A stretch of DNA of 64,000 nucleotides from Flavobacteriaceae bacterium. GTDB lineage: Bacteria; Bacteroidota; Bacteroidia; Flavobacteriales; Weeksellaceae. Within the stretch, counting starts at the first letter, position 1; each line of letters begins with the position of its first letter. A program made the translations under genes and the position numbers. The stretch spans positions 209,533 to 273,532 of the forward strand of contig JAUNUH010000002.1 in the NCBI GenBank assembly GCA_030538275.1. Direction: 5' to 3'. Positions 38,428-45,563 of this stretch are shown here, piece by piece. The notes below the pieces were generated by a model, which worked only from the letters and a program-made list of their open reading frames with translations, did no database searches and had not been told where the DNA came from.

Positions 38428-39668
38428 ATCGTTTGGTTTTTCAAGTTCTTGTTCAATCTTACCAAATATAATAAAATTACAATAGCCTCTACAGCTATCA
38501 TGCTATAAAAAGCACCTTCTATATCAAAAGCTTGAATGAATAGAATCATCATTAAAATATGGATTACAGTGGCAAAATATATAATTAAAGTATAGGATTT
38601 TGTAAAATTCATGGCAAACATCAATTGCCTCAAAGCTTGAGATAAAACCAATAATAATGGAACAAATAACATCAACTTTAATATATTTATCATTTGTGGT
38701 AAAGAATTTTGATTTATTTTGAAATATATCAAAATATTTTCCGTAAAAATAAATACCAATGCCGTTCCTATTAAAATAATTATTAAATGAACAAAATGAT
38801 ATGCCAACCAAATTTTAATGCCAGATACCAGTTTCTTGGCAGTTTCATGAACAACAATCGGATAGGAAAAAGTGAAAAACATAAAAATAAATGTTCTGAA
38901 CACACTAAATACCTGTTCTGCAACTCTATAAAGTCCCGCAAGTGTATTGCCCAAAAGTGCTCCCACAATCATAATAGGTAAATATTGATAGAGTGAAAGG
39001 CAAAATTCTGAAAGACAAATCCTAAAATCACGCTTTAAAATTTCAATTCCATTTTGAAAACTTTTGTGGTCAAATTTTAATTGATGACGTTTGTAAATTC
39101 GAAGAAATGCATATAAATATACCAAGGTTCCACTTATTCCAAAAAAGAAATTAACCCAAATGTAATCTGAATCTTTGTGTAAAAAAACAAAAATCATAAT
39201 CAAATATCCCAGCTTGGACAACACATTGTATAGGGCTATCTTTTCAAATTCCTCAAATGCTTGAAAAATCCAATTGGGATTCAATAATTGGGACAAAACC
39301 ATAAACAAACTCAAAAATATAAGCGTATTTTCTTCGTAAAAAGGCAAAATATTTACGAATATTATCGCCAAAAGGGATAAAATAACAAAAAGTAAAACTT
39401 TGTAACTATAAATCGCAGATATTTGTTGACGCAAAAAAGAAGAATCTCTTTTATTGAGCACAATCTCTCGTGTGCCTACCAAATACGAACTATAATCAAC
39501 CAATCCGCATAGAATCAGCATTAAAGAAAAAGCGATTCCAATTTTCCCCAAACCATCTTCTCCACAAATTTTTATGATATAGGGCATCGCCAATAATGGA
39601 ATTAAAATATTGACCGATTGTCCCAGCCCGTAAATAATGAAATTCTTGATCTTGTTGTAAACCTCCAT
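38424..39668 (-). CDS. Polysaccharide flippase (Wzx-like, MOP superfamily)
   Basis: A 414-residue protein with about twelve membrane helices that would flip lipid-linked repeat units across the inner membrane. The family opening NFIIYGLGQSVNILIPLLAMPYI and the LAGLYRVAEQVFSVFRTFI region fit Polysacc_synt proteins. The stop overlaps the next start (ATGA). It lies 56 bases after the chain-length gene, giving the order wzz-wzx-wzy on the minus strand. Confidence 0.9.
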   Translation of the reverse strand: MEVYNKIKNFIIYGLGQSVNILIPLLAMPYIIKICGEDGLGKIGIAFSLMLILCGLVDYSSYLVGTREIVLNKRDSSFLRQQISAIYSYKVLLFVILSLLAIIFVNILPFYEENTLIFLSLFMVLSQLLNPNWIFQAFEEFEKIALYNVLSKLGYLIMIFVFLHKDSDYIWVNFFFGISGTLVYLYAFLRIYKRHQLKFDHKSFQNGIEILKRDFRICLSEFCLSLYQYLPIMIVGALLGNTLAGLYRVAEQVFSVFRTFIFMFFTFSYPIVVHETAKKLVSGIKIWLAYHFVHLIIILIGTALVFIFTENILIYFKINQNSLPQMINILKLMLFVPLLLVLSQALRQLMFAMNFTKSYTLIIYFATVIHILMMILFIQAFDIEGAFYSMIAVEAIVILLYLVRLNKNLKNQTI

Positions 39669-39724
39669 GGTCTGGATAAATCAGCATTTTCAAATAGATT
39701 TGTAAACTATTGATAAATACGTGG

Positions 39725-40636
39725 TTATAAGGATTTGCGAACAAAGATAAAACCACAAAACATAGTGAGAAAAACAAGCGGCATAATGAATTTGTACTTT
39801 CCTCTCAAGCCTTTTTTGCTGATGTGGTTGGCCGTTTGGCCAATAGGAGTTATGATGTAATCCAGATTGTAGTCATGTACTTTGAGTTCATGATTTTCTT
39901 CTATGAGTTTGATTTTATGTTCTACCAAATCGCTCAGCTGGGATTCTGTGCTTATCGCTATATTCGACGAGCTACGGTTACTTTGCTGTACACTAGAAAT
40001 CAATTGGTCAATTTGTTTGATAATCGTATCATTCGAAACAATTTTATCTCTTAAATTATCCTGAATTGTCTTCCTGTATTTTTCGTGTACCTCGCTATTA
40101 TTCAGATATTCAGAAATTTTGGTTAGTGTTTCTGGATTGATTTTATTTTTGGAATATACGGTAATGTTATGACGGCTAAAGTTTTTACCCGTTGTAAAAT
40201 TTTCTACTACCTTACCCGCATCAGCATTTTCTGATAAAGTTTTGAAGACGTTATAATAACTGTCATTCTGTGATACCAAAGTGTAAATATCTACAAGTGG
40301 CTTTACCTCAATCATATATATTTTATCATCTGGTGTAATTTTTAATTCTTCAAGAAAACTTTTATTATCAGAACCTAGCTCAGAATCCAACAATGAAATT
40401 TTGTCATACAAATAGTCAACTGTATGAAAATTGGGTTGAACCATGAGATTACTTTCATATTTTTTAAGATATTTATCCATAAAATAGCCAGAAATCAATC
40501 CAGCAATAGTTAATAAAACAAAAATCCAAAAATATTTTTTGATGAAATCAATCGTATAAGAAATAGAATTTCTGAGTATTTTATACACAGAATTAGAAAC
40601 ATCCTGTAAATCTATTTCACTATGTTTATCCCTCAT
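39725..40636 (-). CDS. Wzz/chain-length determinant family protein
   Basis: A 303-residue protein with two membrane segments (IDFIKKYFWIFVLLTIAGLISGYF at about 30-52, and YKFIMPLVFLTMFCGFIFVR near the C-terminus) flanking a ~210-residue periplasmic helical domain. This topology and the N-terminal position in a wzz-wzx-wzy run identify it as a chain-length regulator. The Pro-rich motif normally near the second helix is weak (TPIGQTANHISKKG). No fused tyrosine kinase is present. Confidence 0.85.
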   Translation of the reverse strand: MRDKHSEIDLQDVSNSVYKILRNSISYTIDFIKKYFWIFVLLTIAGLISGYFMDKYLKKYESNLMVQPNFHTVDYLYDKISLLDSELGSDNKSFLEELKITPDDKIYMIEVKPLVDIYTLVSQNDSYYNVFKTLSENADAGKVVENFTTGKNFSRHNITVYSKNKINPETLTKISEYLNNSEVHEKYRKTIQDNLRDKIVSNDTIIKQIDQLISSVQQSNRSSSNIAISTESQLSDLVEHKIKLIEENHELKVHDYNLDYIITPIGQTANHISKKGLRGKYKFIMPLVFLTMFCGFIFVRKSL

Positions 40637-40706
40637 ACAGCGATTTTTTTTAAGTAATTACAATCACGCAATTTAGGTATTTAAGCCCTATTTGCCAAAT
40701 TAACTT

Positions 40707-40714
40707 TATATTTG
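40707..40714 (+). promoter_or_regulatory. -7 promoter box for the GT39-like gene, fixing its start
   Basis: TATATTTG, an exact consensus match, ends at 40714. A possible TTG start at 40712 lies inside it, so translation must start later; the TTG at 40742 is the next good candidate, giving a leader of about 20 bases. Confidence 0.55.
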
Positions 40715-40741
40715 TTTCCTTACCATAAAAACGCCTTCATT

Positions 40742-42550
40742 TTGAAAATCATTCACTTGTCACATTGGGTTTACGTTCTTTTTATTCTCATTTTAGGTTT
40801 TGTTCTTCGTATTATTTATCTCGATTTTCAAAGCCCTTGGCTGGACGAAATTATTACATTAAAAATTACATCACCAGAAAGTTCCTATTCTGACATCATA
40901 GATAGAATGAAATCTGGTAATCAGCATTTACCGCTTTACTATTCTTTTGTACATTTCATTGGAAATATTTTTGGTCATGGTATATATATGGTGCGCCTCG
41001 TTTCGGTCTTGTTCGGCGTATTAGGCATCTGGCTCATGTATTTGCTTTCAAAGGAATTTCTTCCAAAAAATTACGCATTAATTCCCACAATGTTTTGTGC
41101 GGTCAACTTTTTCCTGATTCAATATGCACAAGAAGCCCGTTCGTACACATTACTGTTTGTTGCAAGCATTCTTACCTTATTGTATTTTGTTAAATTCATC
41201 AAAAATCCAACGGTTAATTATGCTCTGTTTTATGGTTTGAGCCTAGGACTTATTCTCAATATTCATGTTTATGCATTGTTTGTGGTATGGGCACAAGTTT
41301 TAGTTTTAATTTATCTTTTATTTCATTTCAAAAAACCGAAACTTCTCACATTCAGTATTTTAAGTTTTGGTATTGCAATAATTTTTGCCCTTCCTATGCT
41401 TTATGTCTTATGGAATAACGCTGCCAATGATGATTTGTGGATTCCAGAACCGGGATTGCTTGTTTTTTACAACATTCCTCTCACTTTTTTTGGCGAATCT
41501 CGTTTGTTATTCGGATGGGTGATTTTATTTCTTCTTTTTGGTTTTTATGCTTTGTTTACGGGAACGCAAAACCAAAAATCAGAATTATCCCATAGAATTT
41601 CAGCCATAATTCTATTTTCGGCGATGATAATTCCGTTTATAACCACTTTTTTAATTTCAAAATTTTATATACCCATTATAGAAAGTAGATATTTAATTAT
41701 TATTTTACCCCCTTTATTTATCATTTTAGCCTTTGGCTTTTATCAACTAAAAAGCATCAGATTACAAATCATTTCTGTATTGGCATTCAGTGTTTTATCT
41801 GTTATTATTTTAATGGGACACCGTCAATTTTATACCCAAATTTACAAAACTCAGTTTAGAGAAGTTGCGCAATATATCCAACTAGAATCGCCTAAAACCA
41901 CTATTGTTTCCGATTTATCTTGGTATATGGAATACTTTTTTGAAAATGAAAATTATATTTTCGAACACCTGGATTTAGAAACTTATAGCAACCAAATGAA
42001 AAATACAGAATTACCAAAAGAATTCTGGTATTTTGGCGCGCATAATCAAACCTATAATCCACAAGCAGAGTATTTACAAACCATTAATAATCAATATTAT
42101 ATAACAGACGAGTTTGACGGATATGATATTTGGGCCAAAAAATTCGAACACAAATCAGTCATTGAACTGCCAGATTTGTCAAATTTCGATTTAACCCAAA
42201 ATCAACAAGGAAACAACATTAAATCTTGGGTAGAATACCATACTTTCACCGAAAATCAATTGAATATCAAGGCTTGGGCATTTTTAGAAAACCAAAATAG
42301 CCAAAATAGCCAAACCTATATTGTTCTAGCCAAAGCCAATGAAATTCAATCGATTATACCTGTTCAATCCATCATCAGACCCGATATCAACCAAGCTTTT
42401 CCAGGAAATTTTGATTTATCAAACGCTGGTATAGAACAAATTATCTCATTAGCAGACGCAGAGCCAGGCGTTTACCATGTGTTGTTTTATTTGCAAAACG
42501 GAAAAGCCAAAGGCTTCGTCAAGTCAGATATTCAATTGGAAGTATTTTAA
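40742..42550 (+). CDS. Membrane glycosyltransferase, GT39/ArnT-like
   Basis: About 602 residues from the TTG at 40742 (in-frame codons run upstream to 40712). The N-terminal two thirds hold about ten membrane helices, with the catalytic aspartate-glutamate of GT-C enzymes in FQSPWLDEIITL at the first periplasmic loop and the RSYTLLFVASILTLLYF segment after it. Residues beyond ~370 form a soluble C-terminal domain. Such enzymes take sugars from polyprenyl-phosphate donors and add them to glycans, lipids or proteins in the periplasm; the donor here is unknown. It diverges from the wzz operon. Confidence 0.85.
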   Translation: MKIIHLSHWVYVLFILILGFVLRIIYLDFQSPWLDEIITLKITSPESSYSDIIDRMKSGNQHLPLYYSFVHFIGNIFGHGIYMVRLVSVLFGVLGIWLMYLLSKEFLPKNYALIPTMFCAVNFFLIQYAQEARSYTLLFVASILTLLYFVKFIKNPTVNYALFYGLSLGLILNIHVYALFVVWAQVLVLIYLLFHFKKPKLLTFSILSFGIAIIFALPMLYVLWNNAANDDLWIPEPGLLVFYNIPLTFFGESRLLFGWVILFLLFGFYALFTGTQNQKSELSHRISAIILFSAMIIPFITTFLISKFYIPIIESRYLIIILPPLFIILAFGFYQLKSIRLQIISVLAFSVLSVIILMGHRQFYTQIYKTQFREVAQYIQLESPKTTIVSDLSWYMEYFFENENYIFEHLDLETYSNQMKNTELPKEFWYFGAHNQTYNPQAEYLQTINNQYYITDEFDGYDIWAKKFEHKSVIELPDLSNFDLTQNQQGNNIKSWVEYHTFTENQLNIKAWAFLENQNSQNSQTYIVLAKANEIQSIIPVQSIIRPDINQAFPGNFDLSNAGIEQIISLADAEPGVYHVLFYLQNGKAKGFVKSDIQLEVF

Positions 42551-42570
42551 CCCAGAATATTTATCTTGAC

Positions 42571-43434
42571 TTAGCGTTCTATCACGCCCAATAATTCCTT
42601 AAGGCTTTCCTTCCAATCTCTCACTTCTACATCGTAAGTTTCTTTAATTTTTGAAGTGTCCAACACGCTATATTGCGGTCTCTGCGCAGGTGTAGGATAA
42701 GAAGAAGAAGCAATGGGATGAATTGTAATTTTTGACTCGGTGAACTCTTTTATCGCTTCTGCAAAACCATACCAAGTCGTAGCACCAGCGTTGGTAAAAT
42801 GAAAAACGCCCGGAGTTTTCTTTTCTGTCAATATTATTTTCAAAATCGCCTTTGCAATATCATTTGCATTTGTTGGCGTTCCACGTTGGTCTTGAACCAC
42901 CGAAATCTCATCTTTTTCGGCAAAAAGACGCAACATTGTCTTCAAAAAATTCTTTCCGTACTGTGAATAAACCCATGCCGTTCGCAAAATCACCGTTTTG
43001 GTATTTTTCTCCATGGCCAGACGCTCACCCTCCAGTTTAGACTTGCCATATACATTCAATGGCTGCGTGTAATCATCCTCTACAAACGGCTCCACAGCCA
43101 TTCCATTAAAAACATAATCCGTAGAAACATGGACAAAAAACGCCCCTTGCTCTGCACTTTCAGCAGCCAATAATCCTACCGCATCCGCATTCGCCAAAAA
43201 AGCATTTTCTACATCATCTTCTGCCTTATCCACAGCAGTATAGGCAGCACAATTCACCACCACATCTACACGATTAGAAAAAAACCAAGACTCAACCAAT
43301 TTCCGATTACAAATATCAAATTGTTCTCGATTCACAAACAAAAAGTCATATCCTTGCAAATTAGTGGCTTGCACCGCATCCCGCAGACACATCCCCAATT
43401 GGCCACCCGCACCTGTTACCAAAATTCTTTTCAT
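42571..43434 (-). CDS. rfbD: dTDP-4-dehydrorhamnose reductase
   Basis: A 287-residue short-chain dehydrogenase that makes dTDP-L-rhamnose in the final step. The NADPH-binding motif is LVTGAGGQLGMCL; the catalytic Thr/Tyr/Lys set is in VSTDYVFNG and YGKSKLEGE. The family ending QRPQYSVLDTSKI is also present. The start overlaps the rfbC stop by 4 bases (ATGA). The rfbA and rfbB genes for the first two steps are not in the window. Confidence 0.95.
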   Translation of the reverse strand: MKRILVTGAGGQLGMCLRDAVQATNLQGYDFLFVNREQFDICNRKLVESWFFSNRVDVVVNCAAYTAVDKAEDDVENAFLANADAVGLLAAESAEQGAFFVHVSTDYVFNGMAVEPFVEDDYTQPLNVYGKSKLEGERLAMEKNTKTVILRTAWVYSQYGKNFLKTMLRLFAEKDEISVVQDQRGTPTNANDIAKAILKIILTEKKTPGVFHFTNAGATTWYGFAEAIKEFTESKITIHPIASSSYPTPAQRPQYSVLDTSKIKETYDVEVRDWKESLKELLGVIER

Positions 43435-43985
43435 AAACGTATAGCCTCAAATTCCTTAAACGATTTTTGACGCTGATCTTTTTCAGACAAAATCATCTTC
43501 TTTTCATCAATTTTCCAATCAATATTCAATTCCTTATCCAGCAAATAAATCCCATCTTCATGTTCACGACTATACTGCATATCACACTTATACGCAACGA
43601 GAGCCCGCTCAGACAACACCGAGTAGCCATGAGCCATACCCCGCGGGACAAATAGCTGTAACTTATTCTCAGCACTCAATTCTATCGCAAAATGCCTACC
43701 ATAAGTCGGCGAATCTTGACGCACATCTACCGCAACATCTAGAATCTTCCCCATCAAGACACGCAAGAGTTTGGCCTGTAAAAAGGGTGCTCTTTGCAAA
43801 TGCAACCCACGCACAACCCCATGCTCCGATAATGCCTCATTATCCTGCACAAAATTCACCTCCAAACCCGTAGCTTCATTAAACTTCTGCGCATTATAAC
43901 TCTCAAAAAAATAGCCCCTCGAATCCATAAAAACTTGTGGTTCGATAACAAAGCAACCCTCCAATTCTGTCTTCGTAATTTTCAT
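43431..43985 (-). CDS. rfbC: dTDP-4-dehydrorhamnose 3,5-epimerase
   Basis: A 184-residue cupin-fold epimerase acting before RfbD. Visible family features: LEGCFVIEPQVFMDSRGYFFESYN, the catalytic His in RGLHLQRAPFLQAKLLRV, and PRGMAHGYSVLSERALVAYKCD. The ATG at 43985 gives the standard N-terminus (MKITKTELEG); an upstream in-frame start at 44024 would precede the promoter box at 44002-44009, so I reject it. Translationally coupled to rfbD. Confidence 0.95.
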   Translation of the reverse strand: MKITKTELEGCFVIEPQVFMDSRGYFFESYNAQKFNEATGLEVNFVQDNEALSEHGVVRGLHLQRAPFLQAKLLRVLMGKILDVAVDVRQDSPTYGRHFAIELSAENKLQLFVPRGMAHGYSVLSERALVAYKCDMQYSREHEDGIYLLDKELNIDWKIDEKKMILSEKDQRQKSFKEFEAIRL

Positions 43986-44001
43986 TTCAATAGATGTTCT
44001 A

Positions 44002-44009
44002 CAAATATA
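44002..44009 (-). promoter_or_regulatory. -7 promoter box for rfbC-rfbD
   Basis: The minus strand reads TATATTTG, an exact consensus match, 17 bases before the rfbC ATG at 43985. Confidence 0.55.
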
Positions 44010-44060
44010 CATTTTACACAACAAAATCTCACCTGCACATCCATTTTAATTTAATTTTTG

Positions 44061-44206
44061 GGCGGCTTTTCCCGCTATCCACTATATCACAACACTTGTA
44101 TGCTTAGAAAATCCGGTGTACAGGGATTTCCATTTCATTACAATCCTGTACACCGCATTTTCTGAGCGCATACAAGCGCTGTGATGCCGTTTCTATCGGG
44201 GCCGCG
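44061..44206. repeat. Long imperfect inverted-repeat intergenic element
   Basis: The 302-base gap 43986-44287 holds no gene; it contains the rfbC promoter, this element and the ompH terminator. Arms 44086-44124 and 44145-44185 are nearly exact reverse complements (about 39-41 bases; blocks cttgtatgc, agaaaat, cggtgtacagg), with a 20-base loop. They are flanked by cccgctatcc (44071-44080) on one side and ctatcgggg (44193-44201) on the other. I recall similar intergenic repeats with these flanks scattered in Flavobacteriia genomes, with variable inner palindromes. The element is GC-richer than its surroundings. Confidence 0.7.
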
Positions 44207-44238
44207 TACGCCTCAATCAAACTCCCAAAACCAAAAAA

Positions 44239-44262
44239 AAAACTCCCAGCCAAGGGAGTTTT
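44239..44262 (-). terminator. Intrinsic terminator of the bamA-ompH operon
   Basis: A 9-bp stem aaaactccc/gggagtttt with a 6-base loop (44248-44253). On the minus strand it is followed by nine or so U, a textbook rho-independent terminator about 25 bases past the ompH stop at 44288. Confidence 0.85.
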
Positions 44263-44287
44263 AATCAATTTCAAGTCTGAATGCGAT

Positions 44288-44836
44288 TTATTTCACACCC
44301 AATTGCTTTTTCACTTCCTCAGTAAGATCCTTCCCACCTTTGAAGTATAAAACAGCACCCGAAGAAACCATTACCGCAGTATCCATAATATATCCTACTT
44401 TTTGCGCATCGCCCACAGCCTGAATAGCCGTCTCTACTCTAGAGTAAATAGGTTTTACTAAATCTGATTCCAATTTATTCAATTCAGTTGCAGCCGTTTG
44501 TTGATATTGCATCAACTCCTCTTGCTTTTTCTGTAAATCCTCTTGTACCGGCTGTAACTTCTGCATCAAGGCACGCTGCTCAGCCTCAGATTTATTCTGA
44601 ACCGCCTCCATCTGTTTTTGCGCATCGTTCAAAATGTTTTGCATCTCTGCCTGTCTTCTTTCTACCTCAGTCTTGTGACGATTGGCTTCTGTTTCTAACC
44701 TCGTTTGTGCCGTCTTATATTCAGGCATCGCCTCCAAAATGGCATTCGAGTTTACATGCGCAACAGATTGCCCATGCATATTACCGATTCCCAATAAAAA
44801 CAAAGAGAAAAATGCAATTAATGTTAATTGTTTCAT
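44288..44836 (-). CDS. OmpH/Skp family periplasmic chaperone (second copy)
   Basis: A 182-residue protein with a signal peptide (MKQLTLIAFFSLFLLGIGNMHG) and a Skp-type body: VAHVNSNAILEAMPEYKTAQ, then a long charged coiled coil (about residues 45-125), then YSRVETAIQAVGDAQKVGYIMDT. Skp proteins hold unfolded outer-membrane proteins in the periplasm. The start at 44836 is used because it begins the signal peptide. It is the second of two tandem copies, 31 bases after the first, and ends at a strong terminator. Confidence 0.92.
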   Translation of the reverse strand: MKQLTLIAFFSLFLLGIGNMHGQSVAHVNSNAILEAMPEYKTAQTRLETEANRHKTEVERRQAEMQNILNDAQKQMEAVQNKSEAEQRALMQKLQPVQEDLQKKQEELMQYQQTAATELNKLESDLVKPIYSRVETAIQAVGDAQKVGYIMDTAVMVSSGAVLYFKGGKDLTEEVKKQLGVK

Positions 44837-44867
44837 AGCTGTATGTAATTTAATTTTAAGTATTTTA

Positions 44868-45518
44868 TTATTTTTTTTCACGCATTATTTCAGTCGGTCT
44901 TTCCGATTGAACTTTTATTCTATTATCTATCTTTTTAATATCTCTTTTCTGGTCCGTCAACGGATTCACAGTATTGTTTTGCGTTCGTGGAACATTACGC
45001 ACAGGCTCCTTGCCTTGTGGCAAAACCATACGCAGAACCTCTTCACTTACATCAAATTTGGGATCAGAGTAGAGCATAACCAAATCACTGCCTTTATCAA
45101 AAATAAAACTGTAATTACGACGCTCTGCAACCGTTTTTACCGCATTCCAAATTTGATCCTGAATCGGCTTTACCAAATTACGACGTATCGCTATCAAATC
45201 ACCTTGCGGACCATACCTTTTTTCCTGCAAATCAGAAATCAATTTACGCTGATTTTCAATCTGCTTTTCTCTTTCAGAAACTTGCTCCTTCGTAAGCAAA
45301 ATCTTCTCTGCCTGAAATTCACTCAGCATATTCTCTAGCGAAGCTTGATGATTTTGAATCTCTTGTGACCAATTGCCCGCCTGTGCATTCAAATTCTGTT
45401 GAGCTTCTGCGTACTGTGGTAAACTATTCAATACATATTCTGTATCTACATAGCCAAATCTCTGCCCGTAAAGTGCTGTGGTACAAAGTGTAATAAGTAA
45501 TAAGAGTAAATTTTTCAT
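44868..45518 (-). CDS. OmpH/Skp family periplasmic chaperone (first copy)
   Basis: A 216-residue Skp-like protein: signal peptide MKNLLLLLITLCTTALYGQ, the QRFGYVDTEYVLNSLPQYAEAQ start, a coiled-coil arm (about 50-125) and YSFIFDKGSDLVMLY in the C-terminal part of the body. A ~40-residue basic, Asn/Arg-rich tail after residue 175 (RNVPRTQNNTVNPL) is absent from the second copy. The start at 45518 begins the signal peptide. It follows bamA by 45 bases and feeds the same outer-membrane protein pathway. Confidence 0.92.
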   Translation of the reverse strand: MKNLLLLLITLCTTALYGQRFGYVDTEYVLNSLPQYAEAQQNLNAQAGNWSQEIQNHQASLENMLSEFQAEKILLTKEQVSEREKQIENQRKLISDLQEKRYGPQGDLIAIRRNLVKPIQDQIWNAVKTVAERRNYSFIFDKGSDLVMLYSDPKFDVSEEVLRMVLPQGKEPVRNVPRTQNNTVNPLTDQKRDIKKIDNRIKVQSERPTEIMREKK

Positions 45519-45563
45519 GAGATATGTATTCATTAAACTAAAACCGTGCCAATGGTATTTATA

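Noticed and set aside
44682..45338. 218-residue plus-strand frame opposite the two ompH genes
   Set aside because: It runs antisense to well-supported Skp genes, crosses their intergenic gap, and has a composition typical of shadow frames.
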